Assembly: GCF_963662255.1 (NCBI RefSeq)
Contig: NC_085052.1
Location: 35,784,654 to 35,848,653 of the forward strand
Direction of reading: 5' to 3'
Origin: Cinclus cinclus
Lineage: Eukaryota; Chordata; Aves; Passeriformes; Cinclidae
Length of the DNA stretch: 64,000 nucleotides
Made by a program: the position numbers and the translations under genes. The notes under the pieces are model-generated. The model was not told the origin of the DNA. It was given only the letters and a program-made list of their open reading frames with translations, and ran no database searches. Of the stretch, positions 1 to 11,190 are shown one piece after another. Position 1 is the stretch's first letter; every line of letters begins with the position of its first letter.

Positions 1-400
1 GTGACCCAATGGAGGCTAACAATCTAATGATCCCTTTTGACACCAATGGGCCTAAAAGGGGCAGGGATGTATTGTGAAAGCATGGGGCCCAATAGAAACA
101 AGGAACCATTATGACACCATGGAGGCCAAGAATCAAATGATTCATTGTGACATCATGTGGCCTAAAAGGGCATGTGATGCATTGTGACAGCACAGGGGTT
201 AAGAGAAGCAAGGATCCATTGTGACCCAATGGAGGCTAATAATCCCTGGATCCCATTTGACACCAGGGGGCGTAAAAGGGCCAGGGATGAATTGTGACAG
301 CATGGGGCCCAATAGAAACAAGGAACCATTATGACACCATGGAGGCCAAGAATCAAATGATTCATTGTGACATCATGTGGCCTAAAAGGGCATGTGATGC
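1..400 (+). repeat. Left edge: partial E' monomer and one C monomer
   Basis: Positions 1-180 are the last part of an E' monomer, starting inside element 2. Positions 181-400 are a C monomer with CCCTGGATCCC rather than CCCAGGATCCC and CATGTGATGC before the next unit. The same C variant precedes H12-type sequence at 3926-4145 and 33885-34104, so it marks a recurrent junction. Confidence 0.85.
261..273 (+). promoter_or_regulatory. CTCF-like core in family C (example)
   Basis: CACCAGGGGGCGT differs from the D version by C to T at the last base, which removes one conserved position of the CTCF core. It occurs in most C monomers, on the same strand. It would be a weaker site than in D. Confidence 0.35.
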
Positions 401-621
401 ATTGTGACAGCACAGGGGTTAAGAGAAGCAAGGATCCATTGTGACCCAATGCAGGCTAACAATCTAATGATCCCTTGTGGCACCAGGGGGTATAAAAAGG
501 GCCAGGGCTGGATTGTTACAGCACGGGGACCAATAGAAGCAAGGATCTATTATGCCACCGTGGAGGCCAAGAATCAAATGATTCATTGTGACATCAAGTG
601 GCCTAAAAGGTCATGGGATGC
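401..621 (+). repeat. Family B monomer, exemplar (221 bp)
   Basis: Family B is recognised by CTTGTGGCACCAGGGGG followed by TATAAAAAGG in element 3, then GGATTGTTACAGCACGGGG and CTATTATGCCACCGTGG. It is 221 bp because of one extra base. Sub-variants replace TATAAAAAGG with CATAAAAAGG (B', 1062-1282) or CAAAAAAAGG (B'', 2603-2823). B is the commonest family, and B-B and B-B-B runs occur between 11 and 31 kb and near 55 kb. Confidence 0.9.
491..499 (+). promoter_or_regulatory. TATA-box-like TATAAAAAG in family B (example)
   Basis: TATAAAAAG follows CACCAGGGGG and occupies the place where C and D have GCGCAAAAG or GCGTAAAAG. It matches the TATAWAAR consensus. It recurs in most B monomers, for example at 9962-9970, but not in B' (CATAAAAAG) or B'' (CAAAAAAAG). 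No start site or transcript can be shown from sequence. Confidence 0.3.
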
Positions 622-841
622 ATTGTGACACCACAGAGGTTAAGAGAAGCAAGGAACCATTTTAACCCAATGCAGGCTAACAATCTAATGATCCCTTGTG
701 ACACCAATGGGCCTAAAAGGGGCAGGGATGAATTGTGAAAGCATGGGGCCCAAGTAAAACCTGGTACAATTATGCCACCATGGAGGCCAAGAATCAAATG
801 ATTCATTGTGACATCAGGTGGCCTAAAAGGGCATGGGATGC
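622..841 (+). repeat. Family A monomer, exemplar
   Basis: Family A is recognised by CTTGTGACACCAATGGGCC in element 3, GTGAAAGCATGGGG in element 4, and AAGTAAAACCTGGTAC with ATTATGCCACCATGG across elements 4-5. This copy belongs to a sub-variant with CATTTTAACCCAATG at the start of element 2. A second sub-variant has CACTGTAACCC (for example in 2163-2382). Both sub-variants travel with H12 copies. Confidence 0.9.
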
Positions 842-1061
842 ATTGTGACACCACAGGGGTTAAGAGAAGCAAGGAACCATTGTGACCCAATGCAGGCTAA
901 CAATTTAAGAATCCCTTTTGACACCAGGGGGCGCAAAAGGACCACGGATGAACCTTGACAGCGTGGGTACCTATAGAAGCAAGGAACCATTATGACACCA
1001 TGAAGGCCAAGAATCAAATGGTTCATTGTGACATCTAGTGGCCTAAAAGGGTTTGGAATGC
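842..1061 (+). repeat. Family D monomer, exemplar
   Basis: Family D is recognised by CCTTTTGACACCAGGGGGCGC with AAAAGGACCACGGATG in elements 3-4, TTGACAGCGTGG or CTGACAGCATGG, GGACCTATAGAAGC, and CCATGAAGG in element 5. Element 6 often reads CATCTAGTGG followed by GGTTTGGAATG. Sub-variant D' (1723-1942) has CTTGTGGCACC and CGCAAAGGGACC. The family carries the best CTCF-like core in the array. Confidence 0.9.
922..934 (+). promoter_or_regulatory. CTCF-like core in family D (example)
   Basis: CACCAGGGGGCGC is present in full. With flanks, TTGACACCAGGGGGCGCAA matches 16 of 19 positions of the vertebrate CTCF consensus TGGCCACCAGGGGGCGCTA (as I remember it). The A at consensus position 4 is the main weakness. 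The core recurs in nearly every D monomer. Binding is inferred, and only meaningful if the host has CTCF. Confidence 0.45.
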
Positions 1062-1282
1062 ATTGTGACACCACAGTGGTTAAGAGAAGCAAGGAACCAT
1101 TGTGACCCAATGCAGGCTAACAATCTAATGATCCCTTGTGGCACCAGGGGGCATAAAAAGGGCTAGGGATGGATTGTTACAGCACGGGGACCAATAGAAG
1201 CAAGGATCTATCATGCCACCATGGAGGCCAAGAATCAAATAATTCATTGTGACATCATGTGGCCTAAAAGGGCATGGGATGC

Positions 1283-1502
1283 ATTGTGACAGCACAGGGG
1301 TTAAGAGAAGCAAGGATCCATTGTGACCCAATGGAGGCTAACAATCTAATGATCCCTTTTGACACCAATGGGCCTAAAAGGGGCAGGGATGTATTGTGAA
1401 AGCATGGGGCCCAATTAAAACCTGGTACAATTACGCCACAATGGAGGCCAAGATTTAAATGATTCATTGTGACATCAAGTGGCCTAAAAGGGCATGGGAT
1501 GC
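1283..1502 (+). repeat. Family E monomer, exemplar
   Basis: Family E is recognised by CCTTTTGACACCAATGGGCC, GGGATGTATTGTGAAAGC, CCCAATTAAAACCTGG, ATTACGCCAC and GATTTAAATG. It is related to A through the AAAACCTGGTACAATTA segment. Sub-variant E' (2824-3043) switches to family C sequence after the shared GCATGGGGCCCAA. Confidence 0.88.
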
Positions 1503-1722
1503 ATTGTGACAGCACAGGGGTTAAGAGAAGCAAGGATCCATTGTGACCCAATGGAGGCTAATAATCCCAGGATCCCATTTGACAGCAGGGGGCGTAAAAG
1601 GGCCAGGGATGAATTGTGACAGCATGGGGCCCAATAGAAACAAGGAACCATTATGACACCATGGAGGCCAAGAATCAAATGATTCATTGTGACATCATGT
1701 GGCCTAAAAGGGCATGGGATGC
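1503..1722 (+). repeat. Family C monomer, exemplar
   Basis: Family C is recognised by GCTAATAATCCCAGGATCCC, then ATTTGACACCAGGGGGCG followed by TAAAAGGGCCAGGG, GTGACAGCATGGGGCCC, and AATAGAAACAAGGAACC. This copy has CAGCAGGGGG at about 1583-1592 where other C copies have CACCAGGGGG. The copy of this block 3,745 bp downstream has the usual base. Confidence 0.9.
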
Positions 1723-1802
1723 ATTGTGACAGCACAGGGGTTAAGAGAAGAAAGGATCCATTGTGACCCAATGCAGGCTAACAATCTAATGATCCCTTGT
1801 GG

Positions 1803-1815
1803 CACCAGGGGGCGC
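1803..1815 (+). promoter_or_regulatory. CTCF-like core in sub-variant D' (example)
   Basis: CACCAGGGGGCGC is preceded by TGTGG and followed by AAAGGGACC. The core is identical to family D but the 5' flank differs. Equivalent sites lie one per D' monomer in each H12 copy. Confidence 0.42.
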
Positions 1816-1942
1816 AAAGGGACCACGGATGAACTCTGACAGCATGGGGACCTATAGAAGCAAGGAACCATTATGACTCCATGAAGGCCAAGAATCAAAT
1901 GGTTCATTGTGACATCAAGTGGCCTAAAAGGGCATGGGATGC

Positions 1943-2052
1943 ATTGTGACAGCACAGGGGTTAAGAGAAGCAAGGATCCATTGTGACCCAATGGAGGCTA
2001 ATAATCCCAGGATCCCATTTGACACAAGGGGGCGTAAAAGGGCCAGGGATGA
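1943..2052 (+). repeat. First 110-bp half of the monomer (elements 1-3)
   Basis: This half aligns with 2053-2162 over its whole length with only single-base gaps. On an A/C-like consensus I counted about 88 matches in 110 positions by hand. Element 3, in the last third of this half, is the most variable part of the satellite and largely defines the monomer families. Confidence 0.85.
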
Positions 2053-2162
2053 ATTGTGACAGCATGGGGCCCAATAGAAACAAGGAACCATTATGACACC
2101 ATGGAGGCCAAGAATCAAATGATTCATTGTGACATCAAGTGGCCTAAAAGGGCATGGGATGC
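2053..2162 (+). repeat. Second 110-bp half of the monomer (elements 4-6)
   Basis: This is the partner of the preceding half-monomer. Element 6 (TCATTGTGACATCAAGTGG and onward) is the best conserved part across families. Common variants there are CATCATGTGG, CATCTAGTGG and CATCAGGTGG. The 220-bp unit behaves as a fixed dimer: the two halves have stayed distinct while whole monomers were copied. Confidence 0.85.
2112..2125. repeat. Dyad GAATCAAATGATTC in element 5 (example)
   Basis: GAATCA and TGATTC are exact reverse complements separated by AA. The dyad is present in most A, B and C monomers. D usually has GAATCAAATGGTTC and E has GATTTAAATGATTC, which break it. It could be a protein site or chance; element 2 has only the related AATCTAATGATCC. 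Confidence 0.5.
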
Positions 2163-3043
2163 ATTGTGACACCACAGAGGTTAAGACAAGCAAGGAACCA
2201 CTGTAACCCAATGCAGGCTAACAATCTAATGATCCCTTGTGACACCAATGGGCCTAAAAGGGGCAGGGATGAATTGTGAAAGCATGGGGCCCAAGTAAAA
2301 CCTGGTACAATTATGCCACCATGGAGGCCCAGAATCAAATGATTCATTGTGACATCAAGTGGCCTAAAAGGGCATGGGATGCATTTTGACACCACAGGGG
2401 TTAAGAGAAGCAAGGAACCATTGTGACCCAATGCAGGCTAACAATTTAAGAATCCCTTTTGACACCAGGGGGCGCAACAGGACCACGGATGAACCTTGAC
2501 AGCGTGGGGACCTATAGAAGCAAGGAACCATTATGACACCATGAAGGCCAAGAATCAAATGGATCATTGTGACATCTAGTGGCCTAAAAGGGTTTGGAAT
2601 GCATTGTGACACCACAGAGGTTAAGAGAAGCAAGGAACCATTGTGACCCAATGCAGGCTAACAATCTAATGATCCCTTGTGGCACCAGGGGGCAAAAAAA
2701 GGGCCAGGGATGGATTGTTACAGCACGGGGACCAATAGAAGCAAGGACCTATTATGCCACCGTGTAGGCCAAGAATCAAATGATTCATTGTGACATCATG
2801 TGGCCTAAAAGGGCATGGGATGCATTGTGACACCACAGGGGTCAAGAGAAGCAAGGATCCATTGTGACCCAATGGAGGCTAACAATCTAATGATCCCTTT
2901 TGACACCAATGGGCCTAAAAGGGGCAGGGATGTATTGTGAAAGCATGGGGCCCAATAGAAACAAGGAACCATTATGACACCATGGAGGCCAAGAATCAAA
3001 TGATTCATTGTGACATCATGTGGCCTAAAAGGGCATGTGATGC

Positions 3044-4145
3044 ATTGTGACAGCACAGGGGTTAAGAGAAGCAAGGATCCATTGTGACCCAATGCAGGCT
3101 AACAATCTAATGATCCCTTGTGGCACCAGGGGGTATAAAAAGGGCCAGGGCTGGATTGTTACAGCACGGGGACCAATAGAAGCAAGGATCTATTATGCCA
3201 CCGTGGAGGCCAAGAATCAAATGATTCATTGTGACATCAAGTGGCCTAAAAGGTCATGGGATGCATTGTGACACCACAGAGGTTAAGAGAAGCAAGGAAC
3301 CATTTTAACCCAATGCAGGCTAACAATCTAATGATCCCTTGTGACACCAATGGGCCTAAAAGGGGCAGGGATGAATTGTGAAAGCATGGGGCCCAAGTAA
3401 AACCTGGTACAATTATGCCACCATGGAGGCCAAGAATCAAATGATTCATTGTGACATCAGGTGGCCTAAAAGGGCATGGGATGCATTGTGACACCACAGG
3501 GGTTAAGAGAAGCAAGGAACCATTGTGACCCAATGCAGGCTAACAATTTAAGAATCCCTTTTGACACCAGGGGGCGCAAAAGGACCACGGATGAACCTTG
3601 ACAGCGTGGGTACCTATAGAAGCAAGGAACCATTATGACACCATGAAGGCCAAGAATCAAATGGTTCATTGTGACATCTAGTGGCCTAAAAGGGTTTGGA
3701 ATGCATTGTGACACCACAGTGGTTAAGAGAAGCAAGGAACCATTGTGACCCAATGCAGGCTAACAATCTAATGATCCCTTGTGGCACCAGGGGGCATAAA
3801 AAGGGCCAGGGATGGATTGTTACAGCACGGGGACCAATAGAAGCAAGGATCTATCATGCCACCATGGAGGCCAAGAATCAAATAATTCATTGTGACATCA
3901 TGTGGCCTAAAAGGGCATGGGATGCATTGTGACAGCACAGGGGTTAAGAGAAGCAAGGATCCATTGTGACCCAATGGAGGCTAATAATCCCTGGATCCCA
4001 TTTGACACCAGGGGGCGTAAAAGGGCCAGGGATGAATTGTGACAGCATGGGGCCCAATAGAAACAAGGAACCATTATGACACCATGGAGGCCAAGAATCA
4101 AATGATTCATTGTGACATCATGTGGCCTAAAAGGGCATGTGATGC
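3044..4145 (+). repeat. Five-monomer partial unit B-A-D-B'-C (1,102 bp)
   Basis: The monomers are B(3044) A(3265) D(3485) B'(3705) C(3926). The first four repeat the start of H12. The fifth is the C variant also seen at 181-400. The next full H12 starts immediately after. Two 221-bp and three 220-bp monomers give 1,102 bp, which explains why H12 copies 1 and 2 are 3,745 bp apart (2,643 + 1,102). Confidence 0.88.
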
Positions 4146-6788
4146 ATTGTGACAGCACAGGGGTTAAGAGAAGCAAGGATCCATTGTGACCCAATGCAGG
4201 CTAACAATCTAATGATCCCTTGTGGCACCAGGGGGTATAAAAAGGGCCAGGGCTGGATTGTTACAGCACGGGGACCAATAGAAGCAAGGATCTATTATGC
4301 CACCGTGGAGGCCAAGAATCAAATGATTCATTGTGACATCAAGTGGCCTAAAAGGTCATGGGATGCATTGTGACACCACAGAGGTTAAGAGAAGCAAGGA
4401 ACCATTTTAACCCAATGCAGGCTAACAATCTAATGATCCCTTGTGACACCAATGGGCCTAAAAGGGGCAGGGATGAATTGTGAAAGCATGGGGCCCAAGT
4501 AAAACCTGGTACAATTATGCCACCATGGAGGCCAAGAATCAAATGATTCATTGTGACATCAGGTGGCCTAAAAGGGCATGGGATGCATTGTGACACCACA
4601 GGGGTTAAGAGAAGCAAGGAACCATTGTGACCCAATGCAGGCTAACAATTTAAGAATCCCTTTTGACACCAGGGGGCGCAAAAGGACCACGGATGAACCT
4701 TGACAGCGTGGGTACCTATAGAAGCAAGGAACCATTATGACACCATGAAGGCCAAGAATCAAATGGTTCATTGTGACATCTAGTGGCCTAAAAGGGTTTG
4801 GAATGCATTGTGACACCACAGTGGTTAAGAGAAGCAAGGAACCATTGTGACCCAATGCAGGCTAACAATCTAATGATCCCTTGTGGCACCAGGGGGCATA
4901 AAAAGGGCCAGGGATGGATTGTTACAGCACGGGGACCAATAGAAGCAAGGATCTATCATGCCACCATGGAGGCCAAGAATCAAATAATTCATTGTGACAT
5001 CATGTGGCCTAAAAGGGCATGGGATGCATTGTGACAGCACAGGGGTTAAGAGAAGCAAGGATCCATTGTGACCCAATGGAGGCTAACAATCTAATGATCC
5101 CTTTTGACACCAATGGGCCTAAAAGGGGCAGGGATGTATTGTGAAAGCATGGGGCCCAATTAAAACCTGGTACAATTACGCCACAATGGAGGCCAAGATT
5201 TAAATGATTCATTGTGACATCAAGTGGCCTAAAAGGGCATGGGATGCATTGTGACAGCACAGGGGTTAAGAGAAGCAAGGATCCATTGTGACCCAATGGA
5301 GGCTAATAATCCCAGGATCCCATTTGACACCAGGGGGCGTAAAAGGGCCAGGGATGAATTGTGACAGCATGGGGCCCAATAGAAACAAGGAACCATTATG
5401 ACACCATGGAGGCCAAGAATCAAATGATTCATTGTGACATCATGTGGCCTAAAAGGGCATGGGATGCATTGTGACAGCACAGGGGTTAAGAGAAGAAAGG
5501 ATCCATTGTGACCCAATGCAGGCTAACAATCTAATGATCCCTTGTGGCACCAGGGGGCGCAAAGGGACCACGGATGAACTCTGACAGCATGGGGACCTAT
5601 AGAAGCAAGGAACCATTATGACACCATGAAGGCCAAGAATCAAATGGTTCATTGTGACATCAAGTGGCCTAAAAGGGCATGGGATGCATTGTGACAGCAC
5701 AGGGGTTAAGAGAAGCAAGGATCCATTGTGACCCAATGGAGGCTAATAATCCCAGGATCCCATTTGACACAAGGGGGCGTAAAAGGGCCAGGGATGAATT
5801 GTGACAGCATGGGGCCCAATAGAAACAAGGAACCATTATGACACCATGGAGGCCAAGAATCAAATGATTCATTGTGACATCAAGTGGCCTAAAAGGGCAT
5901 GGGATGCATTGTGACACCACAGAGGTTAAGACAAGCAAGGAACCACTGTAACCCAATGCAGGCTAACAATCTAATGATCCCTTGTGACACCAATGGGCCT
6001 AAAAGGGGCAGGGATGAATTGTGAAAGCATGGGGCCCAAGTAAAACCTGGTACAATTATGCCACCATGGAGGCCCAGAATCAAATGATTCATTGTGACAT
6101 CAAGTGGCCTAAAAGGGCATGGGATGCATTTTGACACCACAGGGGTTAAGAGAAGCAAGGAACCATTGTGACCCAATGCAGGCTAACAATTTAAGAATCC
6201 CTTTTGACACCAGGGGGCGCAACAGGACCACGGATGAACCTTGACAGCGTGGGGACCTATAGAAGCAAGGAACCATTATGACACCATGAAGGCCAAGAAT
6301 CAAATGGATCATTGTGACATCTAGTGGCCTAAAAGGGTTTGGAATGCATTGTGACACCACAGAGGTTAAGAGAAGCAAGGAACCATTGTGACCCAATGCA
6401 GGCTAACAATCTAATGATCCCTTGTGGCACCAGGGGGCAAAAAAAGGGCCAGGGATGGATTGTTACAGCACGGGGACCAATAGAAGCAAGGACCTATTAT
6501 GCCACCGTGTAGGCCAAGAATCAAATGATTCATTGTGACATCATGTGGCCTAAAAGGGCATGGGATGCATTGTGACACCACAGGGGTCAAGAGAAGCAAG
6601 GATCCATTGTGACCCAATGGAGGCTAACAATCTAATGATCCCTTTTGACACCAATGGGCCTAAAAGGGGCAGGGATGTATTGTGAAAGCATGGGGCCCAA
6701 TAGAAACAAGGAACCATTATGACACCATGGAGGCCAAGAATCAAATGATTCATTGTGACATCATGTGGCCTAAAAGGGCATGTGATGC
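4146..6788 (+). repeat. H12 higher-order repeat, copy 2
   Basis: It has the same twelve-monomer order as copy 1, with monomers starting at 4146, 4367, 4587, 4807, 5028, 5248, 5468, 5688, 5908, 6128, 6348 and 6569. Its B' monomer has CTATCATGCCACCATGG, as in copy 1 and the 5-mer. The B' of copy 3 has CTATTATGCCATCGTGG instead. The copies therefore form at least two lineages. Confidence 0.9.
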
Positions 6789-9431
6789 ATTGTGACAGCA
6801 CAGGGGTTAAGAGAAGCAAGGATCCATTGTGACCCAATGCAGGCTAACAATCTAATGATCCCTTGTGGCACCAGGGGGTATAAAAAGGGCCAGGGCTGGA
6901 TTGTTACAGCACGGGGACCAATAGAAGCAAGGATCTATTATGCCACCGTGGAGGCCAAGAATCAAATGATTCATTGTGACATCAAGTGGCCTAAAAGGTC
7001 ATGGGATGCATTGTGACACCACAGAGGTTAAGAGAAGCAAGGAACCATTTTAACCCAATGCAGGCTAACAATCTAATGATCCCTTGTGACACCAATGGGC
7101 CTAAAAGGGGCAGGGATGAATTGTGAAAGCATGGGGCCCAAGTAAAACCTGGTACAATTATGCCACCATGGAGGCCAAGAATCAAATGATTCATTGTGAC
7201 ATCAGGTGGCCTAAAAGGGCATGGGATGCATTGTGACACCACAGGGGTTAAGAGAAGCAAGGAACCATTGTGACCCAATGCAGGCTAACAATTTAAGAAT
7301 CCCTTTTGACACCAGGGGGCGCAAAAGGACCACGGATGAACCTTGACAGCGTGGGTACCTATAGAAGCAAGGAACCATTATGACACCATGAAGGCCAAGA
7401 ATCAAATGGTTCATTGTGACATCTAGTGGCCTAAAAGGGTTTGGAATGCATTGTGACACCACAGTGGTTAAGAGAAGCAAGGAACCATTGTGACCCAATG
7501 CAGGCTAACAATCTAATGATCCCTTGTGGCACCAGGGGGCATAAAAAGGGCCAGGGATGGATTGTTACAGCACGGGGACCAATAGAAGCAAGGACCTATT
7601 ATGCCATCGTGGAGGCCAAGAATCAAATGATTCATTGTGACTTCATGTGGCCTAAAAGGGCATGGGATGCATTGTGACACCACAGGGGTCAAGAGAAGCA
7701 AGGATCCATTGTGACCCAATGGAGGCTAACAATCTAATGATCCCTTTTGACACCAATGGGCCTAAAAGGGGCAGGGATGTATTGTGAAAGCATGGGGCCC
7801 AATTAAAACCTGGTACAATTACGCCACAATGGAGGCCAAGATTTAAATGATTCATTGTGACATCAAGTGGCCTAAAAGGGCATGGGATGCATTGTGACAG
7901 CACAGGGGTTAAGAGAAGCAAGGATCCATTGTGACCCAATGGAGGCTAATAATCCCAGGATCCCATTTGACACCAGGGGGCGTAAAAGGGCCAGGGATGA
8001 ATTGTGACAGCATGGGGCCCAATAGAAACAAGGAACCATTATGACACCATGGAGGCCAAGAATCAAATGATTCATTGTGACATCATGTGGCCTAAAAGGG
8101 CATGGGATGCATTGTGACAGCACAGGGGTTAAGAGAAGAAAGGATCCATTGTGACCCAATGCAGGCTAACAATCTAATGATCCCTTGTGGCACCAGGGGG
8201 CGCAAAGGGACCACGGATGAACTCTGACAGCATGGGGACCTATAGAAGCAAGGAACCATTATGACACCATGAAGGCCAAGAATCAAATGGTTCATTGTGA
8301 CATCAAGTGGCCTAAAAGGGCATGGGATGCATTGTGACAGCACAGGGGTTAAGAGAAGCAAGGATCCATTGTGACCCAATGGAGGCTAATAATCCCAGGA
8401 TCCCATTTGACACAAGGGGGCGTAAAAGGGCCAGGGATGAATTGTGACAGCATGGGGCCCAATAGAAACAAGGAACCATTATGACACCATGGAGGCCAAG
8501 AATCAAATGATTCATTGTGACATCAAGTGGCCTAAAAGGGCATGGGATGCATTGTGACACCACAGAGGTTAAGACAAGCAAGGAACCACTGTAACCCAAT
8601 GCAGGCTAACAATCTAATGATCCCTTGTGACACCAATGGGCCTAAAAGGGGCAGGGATGAATTGTGAAAGCATGGGGCCCAAGTAAAACCTGGTACAATT
8701 ATGCCACCATGGAGGCCCAGAATCAAATGATTCATTGTGACATCAAGTGGCCTAAAAGGGCATGGGATGCATTTTGACACCACAGGGGTTAAGAGAAGCA
8801 AGGAACCATTGTGACCCAATGCAGGCTAACAATTTAAGAATCCCTTTTGACACCAGGGGGCGCAACAGGACCACGGATGAACCTTGACAGCGTGGGGACC
8901 TATAGAAGCAAGGAACCATTATGACACCATGAAGGCCAAGAATCAAATGGATCATTGTGACATCTAGTGGCCTAAAAGGGTTTGGAATGCATTGTGACAC
9001 CACAGAGGTTAAGAGAAGCAAGGAACCATTGTGACCCAATGCAGGCTAACAATCTAATGATCCCTTGTGGCACCAGGGGGCAAAAAAAGGGCCAGGGATG
9101 GATTGTTACAGCACGGGGACCAATAGAAGCAAGGACCTATTATGCCACCGTGTAGGCCAAGAATCAAATGATTCATTGTGACATCATGTGGCCTAAAAGG
9201 GCATGGGATGCATTGTGACACCACAGGGGTCAAGAGAAGCAAGGATCCATTGTGACCCAATGGAGGCTAACAATCTAATGATCCCTTTTGACACCAATGG
9301 GCCTAAAAGGGGCAGGGATGTATTGTGAAAGCATGGGGCCCAATAGAAACAAGGAACCATTATGACACCATGGAGGCCAAGAATCAAATGATTCATTGTG
9401 ACATCAAATGGCCTAAAAGGGCATGGGATGC
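6789..9431 (+). repeat. H12 higher-order repeat, copy 3
   Basis: Twelve monomers start at 6789, 7010, 7230, 7450, 7671, 7891, 8111, 8331, 8551, 8771, 8991 and 9212. It follows copy 2 directly at an offset of 2,643 bp. The match breaks only at the B'/E junction (about 7590-7700) and near the end, where element 6 of the last monomer reads CATCAAATGG (about 9402-9411). That variant recurs at about 15568 and 35178. Confidence 0.9.
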
Positions 9432-10312
9432 ATTGTGACAGCACAGGGGTTAAGAGAAGCAAGGATCCAATGTGACCCAATGGAGGCTAATAATCCCTGG
9501 ATCCCATTTGACACCAGGGGGCGTAAAAGGGCCAGGGATGAATTGTGACAGCATGGGGCCCAATAGAAACAAGGAACCATTATGACACCATGGAGGCCAA
9601 GAATCAAATGATTCATTGTGACATCATGTGGCCTAAAAGGGCATGGGATGCATTGTGACAGCACAGGGGTTAAGAGAAGCAAGGATCCATTGTGACCCAA
9701 TGCAGGCTAACAATCTAATGATCCCGTGTGGCACCAGGGGGCGCAAAAGGACCACGAATCGACTCTGACAGCATGGGGACCTATGGAAGCAAGGAACCAT
9801 TATGACACCATGAAGGCCAAGAATCAAATGGTTCATTGTAAGACCAAGTGGCCTAAAAGGTCTTGGAATGCATTGTGACACCACAGAGGTTAAGAGAAGC
9901 AAGGAACCATTGTGACCCAATGCAGGCTAACAATCTAATGATCCCTTGTGGCACCAGGGGGTATAAAAAGGGCCAGGGATGGATTGTTACAGCACGGGGA
10001 CCAATAGAAGCAAGGATCTATTATGCCACCATGGAGGCCAAGAATCAAATGATTCATTGTGACATCAAGTGGCCTAAAAGGGCATGGGATGCATTGTGAC
10101 AGCACAGGGGTTAAGAGAAGCAAGGATCCATTGTGACCCAATGGAGGCGAATAATCCCAGGATCCCATTTGACACCAGGGGGCGTAAAAGGGCCAGCGAT
10201 CAATTGTGACAACATGGGGCCCAATAGAAACAAGGAACCATTATGACACCATGGAGGCCAAGAATCAAAAGATTCATTGTGACATCATGTGGCCTAAAAG
10301 GGCATGGGATGC

Positions 10313-10531
10313 ATTGTGACACCACAGAGGTTAAGAGAAGCAAGGATCCATTGTGACCCAATGGAGGCTAATAATCCCAGGATCCCATTTGACACCAGGG
10401 GGCGTAAAAGGCCAGGGATGAATTGTGACAGCATGGGGCCCAATAGAAACAAGGAACCATTATGACACCATGGAGGCCAAGAATCAAATGATTCATTGTG
10501 ACATCAAGTGGCCTAAAAGGGCATGGGATGC
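10313..10531 (+). repeat. 219-bp C monomer with single-base deletion
   Basis: GGCGTAAAAGGCCAGGG replaces GGCGTAAAAGGGCCAGGG near 10401-10416. The same deletion is present 6,166 bp away in the second M block (near 16567-16582), so the deletion is older than the block duplication. Confidence 0.85.
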
Positions 10532-10971
10532 ATTGTGACACCACAGAGGTTAAGAGAAGCAAGGAACCATTGTGACCCAATGCAGGCTAACAATCTAATG
10601 ATCCCTTTTGACACCAATGGGCCTAAAAGGGGCAGGGATGTATTGTGAAAGCATGGGGCCCAAGTAAATCCTGGTACAATTACGCCACCATGGAGGCCAA
10701 GATTTAAATGATTCATTGTGACATCAAGTGGCCTAAAAGGGCATGGGATGCATTGTGACAGCACAGGGGTTAAGAGAAGAAAGGAACCATTGTGACCCAA
10801 TGCAGGCTAACAATCTAATGATCCCTTGTGACACCAATGGGCCTAAAAGGGCCAGGGATGAATTGTGACAGCATGGGGCCCAATAGAAACAAGGAACCAT
10901 TATGACACCATGGAGGCCAAGAATCAAATGATTCATTGTGACATCAAGTGGCCTAAAAGGGCATGGGATGC

Positions 10972-11190
10972 ATTGTGACACCACAGAGGCAAGAGAAGCA
11001 AGGAACCATTGTGACCCAATGCAGGCTAACAATCTAATGATCCCTTGTGACACCAATGGGCATAAAAGGGGCAGGGATGAATTGTGAAAGCATGGGGCCC
11101 AAGTAAAACCTGGTACAATTATGCCACCATGGAGGCCAAGAATCAAATGATTCATTGTGACATCAAGTGGCCTAAAAGGGCATGGGATGC
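10972..11190 (+). repeat. 219-bp A monomer, GAGGCAAGAG variant
   Basis: GAGGCAAGAG replaces GAGGTTAAGAG at about 10986-10995, which shortens the monomer to 219 bp, a multiple of 3. That keeps the minus-strand frame open across two monomers and produces a 168-codon open frame (10733-11239). The same variant is at about 17152 and 23764, so it is a good marker of M-block descent. I do not regard the frame as a gene. Confidence 0.85.

Larger units (their letters stand above)
1943..2162 (+). repeat. Reference monomer showing six ~37-bp elements
   Basis: This C-family monomer shows the internal structure clearly. Elements begin at ATTGTGAC or a close variant at 1943, 1980, 2017, 2053, 2090 and 2126, giving lengths of 37, 37, 36, 37, 36 and 37 bp (220 in all). 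Element 1 resembles element 4 (both end AAGGATCC or AAGGAACC). Element 2 resembles element 5 (AATCTAATGATCCC in most families against AATCAAATGATTC). Element 3 resembles element 6 (GGCCTAAAAGGG and GGGATG in A and E). The six-fold periodicity is seen directly; common descent of the elements is inferred. Confidence 0.9.
401..3043 (+). repeat. H12 higher-order repeat, copy 1 (12 monomers, 2,643 bp)
   Basis: The monomer order is B(401) A(622) D(842) B'(1062) E(1283) C(1503) D'(1723) C(1943) A(2163) D(2383) B''(2603) E'(2824). Three 221-bp and nine 220-bp monomers give exactly 2,643 bp. The block matches positions 3,745 bp downstream with very few substitutions. I noticed GGCTAGGG against GGCCAGGG near 1172, CAGCAGG against CACCAGG near 1585, and GACTCC against GACACC near 1876. 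Confidence 0.9.
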
